NCBI GenBank assembly: GCA_016934095.1 | Contig: JAFGTO010000567.1 | Location: 1 to 11,866, forward strand | Source: Candidatus Glassiibacteriota bacterium | GTDB lineage: Bacteria > Gemmatimonadota > Glassbacteria > GWA2-58-10 | Direction of reading: 5' to 3' | DNA: 11,866 nt | Shown: in pieces, positions 1 to 7,600 of the stretch | How positions within the stretch are numbered: the first letter of the stretch is position 1 | Layout: every line of letters starts with the position of its first letter | Program-made: the position numbers and the translations under genes | Notes under the pieces: generated by a model | Seen by the model: the letters and a program-made list of their open reading frames with translations, nothing else | Databases searched by the model: none | Told to the model about the DNA's origin: nothing

Positions 1-85
1 GAAATACTTCACGAACCGCCGTATACGGAACCGTACGTACGGTGGTGTGAGAGGACGGGGGCCGTGAGGCCCCCTCCTACTCGAT
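1..85 (+). mobile_element. 3' end of a group II intron (domains V and VI)
   Basis: Only the ribozyme 3' end is in the window; the rest of the intron, and any reverse transcriptase, would lie upstream. Domain V folds from 15-46. The lower helix 15-23 pairs with 38-46 (nine pairs, one G-U), there is a two-base bulge at 36-37, and the upper helix 24-27 pairs with 32-35 around GAAC. Domain VI has GGGGGCC at 57-63 pairing with GGCCCCC at 68-74 around a GTGA tetraloop. An unpaired A at 79 sits seven nucleotides from the probable 3' splice end at T85, as expected for a branch point. In domain V, CGC occupies the place of the usual AGC catalytic triad, which from family knowledge points to class C (IIC). 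The exact end (84-86) is inferred. It lies 44 bp from the stop codon of the convergent gene at 130, so that gene is not interrupted. Confidence 0.85.
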
Positions 86-129
86 AGAACCGTTTCAGGA
101 ATTCCGGACCACCCTGTAGGGAAACTCTT

Positions 130-2163
130 TCAGTGCCCCCGCTCCCTGAGCGAGGGATGGTCCGGGTGCTGCCTGCGGGCCTCATGGAGCATCGGCTCCA
201 CGTATTCAGCGTGTCCGCAGGCTGAGGCGAACTCCAGCAGGCGCAGCCAGTCCTCAGCAGGGAAGCGGCCGGCCAGTATCCTCCGGTAGAGCAGGTCGAG
301 CTGGCTGCTGCGGCCGCCGAGCAGGTGGTAGCGCAGCAGGAAAAGCAGCGCTCCGGCATCGGGTGGGTCGCGTAGCGAAAGCTGATAGTTGCGGCCGGTC
401 ATGCCGGAGCGCTCGAGCTTGTCCAGCCAGTAATGTCTCTCCTCTGGATCCAGTTCCAGCCCCCCGCGGACCATCCTCAGGAAAATCGTGGCAGCCTCCG
501 CTGGAGAGCCTTTCATATCATAAGCGAAGGCCAGCCGCATATACAGTTTCTTGGTAGTGCTCAGGTCCACCTGCAGGTTGTCGAGCTTATCGTAATAGTA
601 GATCACACTGTCCGGCATTCCCATCACCAGGAAACAATAGCCGATGTTGATCAGGGCCTTCTCCTTCAGGTTTTCTCCTTCCACCTGTTGGTACTGTCTC
701 ACCGCGGATTGATAGAAGCCTTTTTCCTGGAGCATGTAAGCCAGGTTCAGTTTGCCGGTGCTCCGGTGGTAATCCACACGCCGGACCCGGTCGAGGAAAC
801 CGATCCCCCGCTGCATGTCCGAGTTCACCCACACCCAGGCGCTTCCATGCACGGCTGCGGCCAGGGCCAGGGCCGCCAGGAACTGGTCGCTCCAGCTTCT
901 TTTCTCCAGTACCGCGAGCAGGCCCCAGCCGCAGAACAGGGCCAGGGGAACCGCCGGAAGCGACAGCAGGTCCCAGTCGCGGATCCCCAGCAGCGGGTTG
1001 AAAATGACTGCGAAGACAGAACACCCCGCCGCGCACCAGAAGACGAAAACGAAAGCTGCCGGGTTCGGTTTCCTGAACGTGCGCCACCTGGAAGCTATCA
1101 CCGGCAGGGCGACAGCGGCGACCGGGCAGACCAGCAGCAGGAAATTGAATTTTTCCCAGATATGCCGGCAACTGAAAAGGCTGTAGGGCGCCTTGAGGTT
1201 CTCGCCCGCCGCCGCCAGAGGTACCAGCAAGGGGCGTGTCGACTTGAAAACGATTGGCCCCAGAACCAGGCCCAGGCAGGAGAGAGCGGCCACCAGCAGG
1301 AAGGGGTTCGACAGCCTGTTCTTTACCATCCGGGCTGGCAGTAGCTTGTTCAGCCAGAGAAACAGCAGGGAAGGGCCGAGCACCAGGCCGCTGTGGTGGC
1401 TGAAAAAAGCCAGCAGGAAAAACAGGGTCGGCATCCAGGGAACTGTCGCCTTTTCCCGCCCGCCGGACAGGTGTTTCACTCCTGAGTACAGGTAGAACGC
1501 GCTCCAGAGGTTCAGCAGGGTGTAGCTTTCGACATACCCGGCAAAGAGCTGCAAGGCCGAGCTAAAGGCCATGAATGACCAGACCGCGAGGCGCCGGCGG
1601 AAACCTGAAGCGACCAGCCCGGCGGTATGCCAGCAGACCCCGAGGAACAACGGGAGCAGCAGGCAGTGCAGCAGGGCGTAGGCGGTCTCTCCGGAGCTTT
1701 CGCCCTGGCTTGTCAACAGGCGGTGGAACGACTGGTGCAGGAAAAAATCCAGGACCCGGGCAGGCATCAGGTGAAAAGGCTTCTCCACCTCGGAGAGGTA
1801 GAGCCAACCATCCCCCATGAAGTGGTTCCTGGACTTGAAATGCCAGGCGGCCCAGCAAACGGCGAGACAGAGCAGGAACAAGCCGGCGGTGCGCAGCGGC
1901 GGGTGGTCGAGTTTCTCTGCGAAGGCTTTAAACCGCCTGCCGGCCGGAGCCGGGCGGCAGGCGGCCGGGGCAAGAGCGATCAGGGTGCAGACAGCCGCAA
2001 ACAGCACTATCCAGATGCCCCCATCCGGCCCGAGCGGGATCATGCCCCAGAGCCGTGGCCAGCCGCTGTATGCGACCAGGGCGAACGCCCAGAGCCAGGC
2101 TGCCAGCAGCCACAGCGGCCAGGATGACAGGCTCTCGGCGTTTATTTTCAGGTGTTTCGGCAT
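130..2163 (-). CDS. Polytopic membrane protein with C-terminal TPR-like region (possible GT-C type glycosyltransferase)
   Basis: The protein has 677 residues when started at the ATG at 2163, which begins with a short basic N-terminus and then a first membrane segment. A TTG 57 bp upstream also keeps the frame open but has no ribosome-binding site. Residues about 12-445 hold roughly 12-13 hydrophobic segments. A loop at about 110-160 contains RNHFMGDGWLY, and GYVESYT at 209-215 lies between two segments. Residues about 465-677 are soluble and helical, with paired-helix patterns such as NLAYMLQEKGFYQSAVRQY (473-491) and INIGYCFLVMGMPDSVIYYY (505-524) that look like tetratricopeptide repeats. 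GT-C glycosyltransferases such as PMT/ArnT and O-antigen ligases share a multi-spanning core with an acidic first loop, and some carry TPRs, so a lipid-linked sugar transferase is one guess. No decisive catalytic motif is visible. The gene is the last of the minus-strand run, 125 bp after the transporter, with no terminator visible between them. Confidence 0.8.
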   Translation of the reverse strand: MPKHLKINAESLSSWPLWLLAAWLWAFALVAYSGWPRLWGMIPLGPDGGIWIVLFAAVCTLIALAPAACRPAPAGRRFKAFAEKLDHPPLRTAGLFLLCLAVCWAAWHFKSRNHFMGDGWLYLSEVEKPFHLMPARVLDFFLHQSFHRLLTSQGESSGETAYALLHCLLLPLFLGVCWHTAGLVASGFRRRLAVWSFMAFSSALQLFAGYVESYTLLNLWSAFYLYSGVKHLSGGREKATVPWMPTLFFLLAFFSHHSGLVLGPSLLFLWLNKLLPARMVKNRLSNPFLLVAALSCLGLVLGPIVFKSTRPLLVPLAAAGENLKAPYSLFSCRHIWEKFNFLLLVCPVAAVALPVIASRWRTFRKPNPAAFVFVFWCAAGCSVFAVIFNPLLGIRDWDLLSLPAVPLALFCGWGLLAVLEKRSWSDQFLAALALAAAVHGSAWVWVNSDMQRGIGFLDRVRRVDYHRSTGKLNLAYMLQEKGFYQSAVRQYQQVEGENLKEKALINIGYCFLVMGMPDSVIYYYDKLDNLQVDLSTTKKLYMRLAFAYDMKGSPAEAATIFLRMVRGGLELDPEERHYWLDKLERSGMTGRNYQLSLRDPPDAGALLFLLRYHLLGGRSSQLDLLYRRILAGRFPAEDWLRLLEFASACGHAEYVEPMLHEARRQHPDHPSLRERGH

Positions 2164-2288
2164 GCGCGTACGGTCCCCGGTGCGGTCAGGGGAAAACCGG
2201 TAACCGCAGAGTCCACTCAAAAGGCCGGGTCATGGTCTTTCGCTCGTGTTTCGGAGGAGAGAATTCCCGGGCAAAGCCGGCGAAGCGC

Positions 2289-3779
2289 TCACCTGGCGGT
2301 TCTCCGCCCGAGCAGCCCTGCCAGGCGGGGGGCGAGCACGATCATCAGCACCGCGGCCAGGCCCCACTGTGCCAGGCAGCTGCCGATGGAGAAAGTGGAA
2401 AACGGGTTCCACCAGTTGGCCGGGTCCCAGCCCACCGAGCGGTAGAACCACCAGCCGAGCAGGAGCACGAACTGAAAGGGGATTACCCGGCTGATCAGCG
2501 GCTCGAATACTTTTCCCAGGCGGATATCTTTGCTGGAGCGGATGTTGACCATCTGTTCCCGGAACCGCCCGGCGCCGAAGCGGTTCACCGCCAGGCAGAA
2601 AAACAGGCCGTTGACCAGCAGGCCGAGTCCCCAGACCCAGTCCTGGTTGTCGAAAAAGGTACTGTTCAGGGCGCTGGGACTTCCCGCCAGGGCGATAAAG
2701 GCAGCCACCGCCGCGGTGGCTGACCTCCGGCGCAGGCCCAGGTCGATCAGGTTGCGCACCGCCAGCTCGAACATTGAAATCAGGCTGCTCAGCGCGGCCA
2801 GCGACAGTGCCAGGAAGAAAAGCGCCAGCATGAGCTGTCCGCCGCCGGTGCCTCCCAGCAGCCTGGGGATCCAGATGAAAGTAAGGCCGGTGCTGTTTTC
2901 TCCGGTTGCCTGGGCCACCTGCACGGCTTCCCCGGCAGGGAGCAAGGCGAACACGGTGGGGATCACCGCCAGGGCGGCCAACAGGCTGGCCGTGTTGTTG
3001 CCCAGTCCCATGATCAGGGAATTGCCCACCACCGGCTCGCTGGAGCGTGAGTAGACCGAATAGGTCAGCAGCAGGCCCCAGCCTGCTCCGGTGGACCAGG
3101 CCGACTGGCTCAGGGCTTCGAGATAGATCCGGGGCCTGGTGAAATCCGCAGGGTCGAAGTGAAAGAGGAACTTGACCCCCTCGAAAGAGCCGGGCAGAAA
3201 GAGCGCCCGCAACGTGGCATAGACCAGGATCGCTCCCAGGACAGGGATGAAAACCCGGGCCGTGCGCTCTATCCCGATACGGACCCCCAGGACAACGATC
3301 AGGCCGGTAACCAGGGCGGCCGCCAGGTGAAAGGCTTCCGCCTGGGCGCTGCCGGCAAAATCATGCCAGTATTCGGGGCCGGTCCCGGCATTGACCGCGC
3401 CGGTAAGCGAGGAGGAAAAATATTTAAAGCACCACCCGGTTACCACCGAGTAGTAGCTCATGATTCCAGTGGTTACCAGGGCTACGAAGCCGCCCATCCA
3501 GAGTCCGCTCCTGCCTGCGAGCGCCTGGAACGAGCCGAGGGTGCCTTTCCTGCTCCAGCGGCCGATCGCGCTCTCGGCGGTCAGCAGCGGTATCGACCAG
3601 AGGAAAAGGAAGACCATCCAGAGCAGGATGAACACCCCGCCCCCGTTGGCTGCCGCCACCCGCGGGAAGCGCCAGATATTGCCGGTGCCGATGGCAATCC
3701 CCAAGGCCGTGGCCAGCATGGCCCAGCGTGAGGAGAAATGCACGGCGGCGGGGCCGGAATGCGGACTGTCAGGCTGCAA
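2289..3779 (-). CDS. Sodium-dependent transporter, neurotransmitter:sodium symporter (NSS/SNF, LeuT-fold) family
   Basis: This inner-membrane symporter probably imports an amino acid or related amine with sodium. With a TTG start at 3779 it has 496 residues and about 12 membrane segments. The NSS signature in segment 1 is plain: GTGNIWRFP (31-39) followed by ANGGG, with the unwound sodium-site Asn at 34. Segment 8 has SLAALSSL (326-333), giving the Ala and two Ser that correspond to LeuT A351, T354 and S355 of the second sodium site. Segment 6 has SAWSTGAGWG (226-235). Segment 7 has NNTAS (261-265), with Ser where LeuT has Glu290. The open frame runs back to 3902, but that extension crosses the terminator of the upstream gene. 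The TTG has AGGGAGG four bases upstream, and a promoter lies between the terminator and this start. A GTG at 3743 is an alternative without a ribosome-binding site. The substrate cannot be read from sequence. Confidence 0.93.
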   Translation of the reverse strand: MQPDSPHSGPAAVHFSSRWAMLATALGIAIGTGNIWRFPRVAAANGGGVFILLWMVFLFLWSIPLLTAESAIGRWSRKGTLGSFQALAGRSGLWMGGFVALVTTGIMSYYSVVTGWCFKYFSSSLTGAVNAGTGPEYWHDFAGSAQAEAFHLAAALVTGLIVVLGVRIGIERTARVFIPVLGAILVYATLRALFLPGSFEGVKFLFHFDPADFTRPRIYLEALSQSAWSTGAGWGLLLTYSVYSRSSEPVVGNSLIMGLGNNTASLLAALAVIPTVFALLPAGEAVQVAQATGENSTGLTFIWIPRLLGGTGGGQLMLALFFLALSLAALSSLISMFELAVRNLIDLGLRRRSATAAVAAFIALAGSPSALNSTFFDNQDWVWGLGLLVNGLFFCLAVNRFGAGRFREQMVNIRSSKDIRLGKVFEPLISRVIPFQFVLLLGWWFYRSVGWDPANWWNPFSTFSIGSCLAQWGLAAVLMIVLAPRLAGLLGRRTAR

Positions 3780-3783
3780 AAGG

Positions 3784-3790
3784 CCTCCCT
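3784..3790 (-). promoter_or_regulatory. Ribosome-binding site that favours the TTG start of the NSS transporter
   Basis: The minus strand reads AGGGAGG here, four bases before TTG at 3779. This is the only strong Shine-Dalgarno match between the promoter and the first membrane segment, so it decides the start. The spacing is short but usable. Confidence 0.6.
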
Positions 3791-3811
3791 GAGGCTGGGT
3801 GTGAGGTAGAC

Positions 3812-3841
3812 AATTTACGGCCCGGACGCGGGGCGGGTCAA
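3812..3841 (-). promoter_or_regulatory. Putative sigma-70-type promoter of the NSS transporter
   Basis: The minus strand reads TTGACC (3836-3841, five of six to the -35 consensus), an 18-base spacer, then TAAATT (3812-3817, four of six to the -10 consensus). It begins three bases past the U-tract of the upstream gene's terminator and leaves a leader of about 25-30 bases to the TTG start. The arrangement suggests the transporter is transcribed independently of the repeat protein. Based on motif match only. Confidence 0.45.
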
Positions 3842-3843
3842 AT

Positions 3844-3877
3844 AAAAAAAGCCGGCCCCGGGGTTTCCGGGGCCGGC
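3844..3877 (-). terminator. Rho-independent terminator of the acidic repeat protein gene
   Basis: An 11-bp perfect GC-rich stem (3851-3861 with 3867-3877) with a five-base loop is followed on the minus strand by seven T residues (3844-3850). It lies 34 bp beyond the stop codon of the 3912-4577 gene, which is transcribed toward it. Confidence 0.92.
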
Positions 3878-3911
3878 TCAATTGTTTTCGAACATCGAAC
3901 ACGATTAAGGA

Positions 3912-4577
3912 CTATTGCCACTTGTCGGGCTTGCCATCGCCGTCGGTGTCGAAGCCGGCCTTGCCCTTGCTGCCGTCTTCATTGAATTGCTGCCAGACAT
4001 TAGGCTTGCCGGACTTGTCGGTGTCGTAGCCGATCTCTTGCATCTTGCCGCTGGGGTAATAGCTCACCCACTGGTCCACCTTGCCATCCCCGTTGGCATC
4101 GGCTTCCATGCGCTCTTTCTGGCCCCCGGCGTTATAGAAGACAGTCTTGTCGACTCCCTTTCCCTTGCTGTCGATCTCCACTCTCAGCAGGTTCCCGCTC
4201 TCCGGGTCGAAATACTGCCACTGGTCCACCTTGTCGTTGTTGTCGGTGTCTTTTTCCGCACGGATTTTGTTCCCGTTTTCATCGTAGATGGTGGAGTCAT
4301 CCACGTCCCCGTCGAAATCGGAATCGACCAGGATTTTCGACGGCTTGCCGTCGGGAGTGAAATGACGCCACTTGTCGATTTTACCATCGCCGTTCTGGTC
4401 CTGCTCGATCAGCTCGATCACGTTCTGGTTGTTGACATAATTCCAGGTATCCACCACTCCGTCATTGTCGGAGTCTTTTTCCATCTTGAGGAGCTTGGAC
4501 TTATCCTGTGCCGGAAGAAGGCTGAAAGCAGCTCCCAGGAAAATCACGGCAAGAAACACGGGTGTCAGAATACGCAT
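3912..4577 (-). CDS. Secreted acidic repeat protein with eight EF-hand-loop-like (DxDxDGxxDxW) repeats
   Basis: The protein has 221 residues. The ATG at 4577 is preceded by GGAGG (4585-4589) with seven bases of spacing. Residues 1-23 form a signal peptide (basic start, hydrophobic core, probable cleavage after LLPA); there is no lipobox Cys. The rest is almost entirely eight copies of a 25-residue unit that begin at Asp 35, 60, 85, 110, 136, 160, 185 and 210. The core is D-x-[DN]-x-[DNS]-G-x-x-D-x-W, then an aromatic residue and a G-K turn. The Asp/Asn spacing matches calcium-binding loops such as the dockerin/EF-hand loop and thrombospondin type 3 repeats, so calcium binding in the periplasm or outside the cell is inferred. 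The fifth unit is degenerate (DSKGKGVD, one residue short) and the seventh has Asn for the last Asp. The gene lies 106 bp downstream of the outer-membrane barrel gene and ends in a strong terminator. Its biological role is unknown. Confidence 0.92.
   Translation of the reverse strand: MRILTPVFLAVIFLGAAFSLLPAQDKSKLLKMEKDSDNDGVVDTWNYVNNQNVIELIEQDQNGDGKIDKWRHFTPDGKPSKILVDSDFDGDVDDSTIYDENGNKIRAEKDTDNNDKVDQWQYFDPESGNLLRVEIDSKGKGVDKTVFYNAGGQKERMEADANGDGKVDQWVSYYPSGKMQEIGYDTDKSGKPNVWQQFNEDGSKGKAGFDTDGDGKPDKWQ
3915..4475 (-). repeat. In-frame tandem repeat, 75-bp (25-codon) period, eight units
   Basis: The unit starts in the encoded protein are separated by 25, 25, 25, 26, 24, 25 and 25 residues. 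The units have diverged at nucleotide level, so the array looks old and kept by selection on the protein. The last unit stops two residues after the Asp-x-Trp core, so the gene ends almost exactly at the end of the calcium-loop motif. Confidence 0.85.
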
Positions 4578-4645
4578 CCTTAGACCTCCATCGATCCTCG
4601 GGTGTTAGAGTGGCTGGTGGTAATGAGTCCGGAGAACGAAGCTCG

Positions 4646-4674
4646 AAAATAACCCGGCATCAGGCACTGCGCAA
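4646..4674 (-). promoter_or_regulatory. Weak candidate promoter for the acidic repeat protein
   Basis: In the 106-bp gap after the barrel gene, the minus strand reads TTGCGC (4669-4674), 17 bases, then TATTTT (4646-4651). Only three and four of six positions match consensus, so the gene may instead be co-transcribed with the barrel gene. No terminator is visible in this gap. Confidence 0.25.
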
Positions 4675-4683
4675 GGTATTTGC

Positions 4684-7600
4684 TCAATAGTCGTAACCGA
4701 TCGAGAAAAAGTTGCGCCGCCTTCCATTTACCCTCTCTTTGGACCGGTAGAGCGTGTTTTCGTAGTAGTAGTAATTGGTGTTATAGTGATCCAGGGTCTT
4801 GGCCATGTCGAAACGCAGGACGAAGTAGCCCAGGTTCATGCGGAAACCCATTCCATAGGCCGCCTGGGCATCCTCGAAGGAGAAGAGCTTGGAACCCTTG
4901 GAGGTGAAAGGCTTGAATCCCTCTCCGTTGTACCAGGCTCCGGCCATATCGAAGAAAAGGACTCCGCCGATGCCGCGCAGGTAGATCGGCAGGGGCCAGC
5001 CCATGACCAGGTGGTCGATCAGGGGGAAGCGCAGCTCCGCGTTGCTCAGCAGCAGGTTGTGTCCGCGGACGTCTCCGTACCAGGCCCCGCGGAAAGTATA
5101 AGGTCCGCCGACATAGAGGGTCTGTGGGTTGTTGCCCCAGCGCCTGGCGGCGATACCCCTCAGGGCGATAGTAACCCTTTTCCAGAAAAGCCAGTACTTG
5201 CGCCAGTCGGCAATTGCCTCGCTGAAACTCAGCTCCCCGAAGAAAACGCGGGTGCTGACCCGCCACCTTCCGCCATCGACCGGGCCGGTATAGCCGTAGG
5301 CGGTATTGTCGAACACCAGGGCCACCTCGGGCCCGGCGAAGTAGGTCGTGCCGTACTTTTGTACGTTCTGTTCACTGACATAGCCGTAGTAATAATACTG
5401 GTTGAAGTTGTATTCGAAAGTTTTTTCACTCACCGAAAAAGCGTTCAGGCTCCACTCCAGGCGCCGGAAACGGTTGAAAGGCCGCTGGAAGATGATCCCG
5501 GCTCCCCGCCAGATATTGGCCAGATATTCACCCGAGGAGCCTATGGATGACAGGTAGTAGACATCACGGAACTGGGTCACATAGAAACCCATGTCCGTGC
5601 GGCCCTTGAGGTTGAGGTACTGGAAAAACAGGTCGCTGTCCTGGATCTTGCCGTAGATATTGGCGCCGACCAGCAGGTTGTGGTTGCCCAGCATGTCGCT
5701 GGCACTCAACATCACGCCGCCGTTGAAACCGATGTTCCCCTGGTAGCCGCCGTAACCGCTGACATAGTCCGTGGTGAAATTGACCTTGTACCTGGAGAAA
5801 AGGAAACTCGAAGTATCGGGCAAAGGGATTTTTTCCTTGGGAACATCGAAATCGAAGCTGACCTCGGGCAGGGTGTCCTCCCTGGCGGCTTCCCCGGGTG
5901 CCTGCACGGTATCGGTATTTCCGGCCAGGCTGTCGAACACGGCCAGGCTGTCCTCGAAAGCTTCCAGGAGGCTGTCCCCGAGGGCCGGGAACTCTTCGGC
6001 CGGAGCTGTCAGGGTGTCATCGCACGTTTCGTATTCCACCATGTCCCGCAGGCTCGTGGCCGCTGCTGCCAGGTCCGGGGAGGCTGGAGTCTCCCCGGAT
6101 ACCGTGTCCCCGGCGGCCGCATCTACAGGCAGGGAGTCCCCGGCAGATCCGGCGGCCAGGAGGTCCCGGCCGGTGTCCATCAACCCCGGTCCGGCAGCCA
6201 CGGGCCTGGGTACTGAATCACTTGCGGAAGCCAGCGGCGCTGTTTCGAGAGAGCCGGGATAGAGCTCTTTCTTGATCTTTTCAATGCGCTCCCTGCGCGC
6301 CGCCATATGCATGGTCTCATACTCGAAGTCGATGGTGGTGTCGGGCTGCCAGGGCCTGGCGAGCTTCTCCGGCGTGTTGATGACAAAAATGTCCCAGCCG
6401 GCGTCGAGGAAAGCGCTGAAAGCCATCCTGCCGCTGCCCGAGGACCAGGACAGGCAGGGACTGGTCTCGGTGGCTCCCGACACTCCGGTGAGGATATCGG
6501 TAATCTGGTAGTCGGTGCTGTCCGAGAAGTCGTGGTAAAAAACATTGCAAATCCCGGTACGGTCGGAGACGAAGGCTATCTTACCGCCATCTGGAGACCA
6601 CTGGGGCGAAATATTGTCGCCCACGCTGCGGGGCAGGACGGAATATTCACCGCTCTCGAGGTCGAGTATGCCGATCCGGTAGTCGGAGAAAAGCAGCTTT
6701 TCGAGGTCTGTCCCCGGGCCGTATTCGGTGGTGAAAGCAATCCGCTTGCCGTCGGGCGAATAGACCGGGTCGCGCTGGGTGTAGCTGTCATCGGTGAGCT
6801 GGGTGAGCTTTCCGGAATCGATATCCACCTGGTAGAGGTTCGAGCGCCCTCCCTCGACCCCGCTGAAAACGATTTTCTTCCCATCCGGCGAAAAAGAGGG
6901 TGTCAGCACTCCATCCAGGCCGAAAGTAAATTTCTTGAGCACCTTTTTATTGTAGAAAGCATATACATAGACCGCATCCTCGGGCCCGCTCCTGGCCACG
7001 AAGGTGAGCAGGCGGCCGTCCGGGCTCCAGTTGAGGCTGGTGTAAAGGAAGCGGAACGATTCGAAGTCCGGATTGCGCTGGCCCTCGACCAGTTTTTTCT
7101 CTCCGCGGCCGTCGATCGCGCTGGCCACCCAGATGTCCGTGTAGCCGCTTCTGTCGGAGATGAAAGCGAGCTTCTCGCCGTCCGGGCTGAGCGCCGGAGT
7201 CACATTGTAACCGTTGCCTTTCTTGGCGTGGTCGGTGAGCCTGCGCGAGAAATCTTCGGGCTTTTCGAACTTGACGATCTGCGGCAGGTAGGTCTTGCGG
7301 ATATCCTCGTCCCACTGGCGGCTCAGGGTTTTCATGTCTGCGCCGAGCGAGGACTTGAAGGCGCGATCGACATTGCCGAACAGAGGGGTTTTCTGCAGGA
7401 TCTCGCCGATTTTCTTGCTGCCGTAGCGCTGGGAGATGTAATACCAGAACGAGTGGCCGAAGCGGTAAGCCCGCAGGTCGGGCATGTAGCCGAGCTCCTC
7501 GAGGGTCATCAGGTACCCGCTCAGGGCCGCATCCCTCAGCCACATCTCGGTATAAGGGTTCATCCCGTCTATCGAGAGCTGCTCGACCATGCCCTCGATG

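Noticed and set aside
9..359. Minus-strand open frame of 116 codons across the intron end
   Set aside because: It spans the group II intron domains and overlaps the membrane-protein gene in another frame. The product is a Ser/Cys/Ala-rich shadow.
433..1344. Plus-strand open frame of 303 codons
   Set aside because: It is antisense to the polytopic membrane protein, with Gln/Glu/Arg-rich low-complexity product and no recognisable domain or ribosome-binding site.
3915..4583. Plus-strand open frame of 222 codons
   Set aside because: It is an almost exact antisense shadow of the repeat protein. Its Val/Ile-rich periodic product is the complement of the Asp codons (GAC/GAT read back as GTC/ATC).
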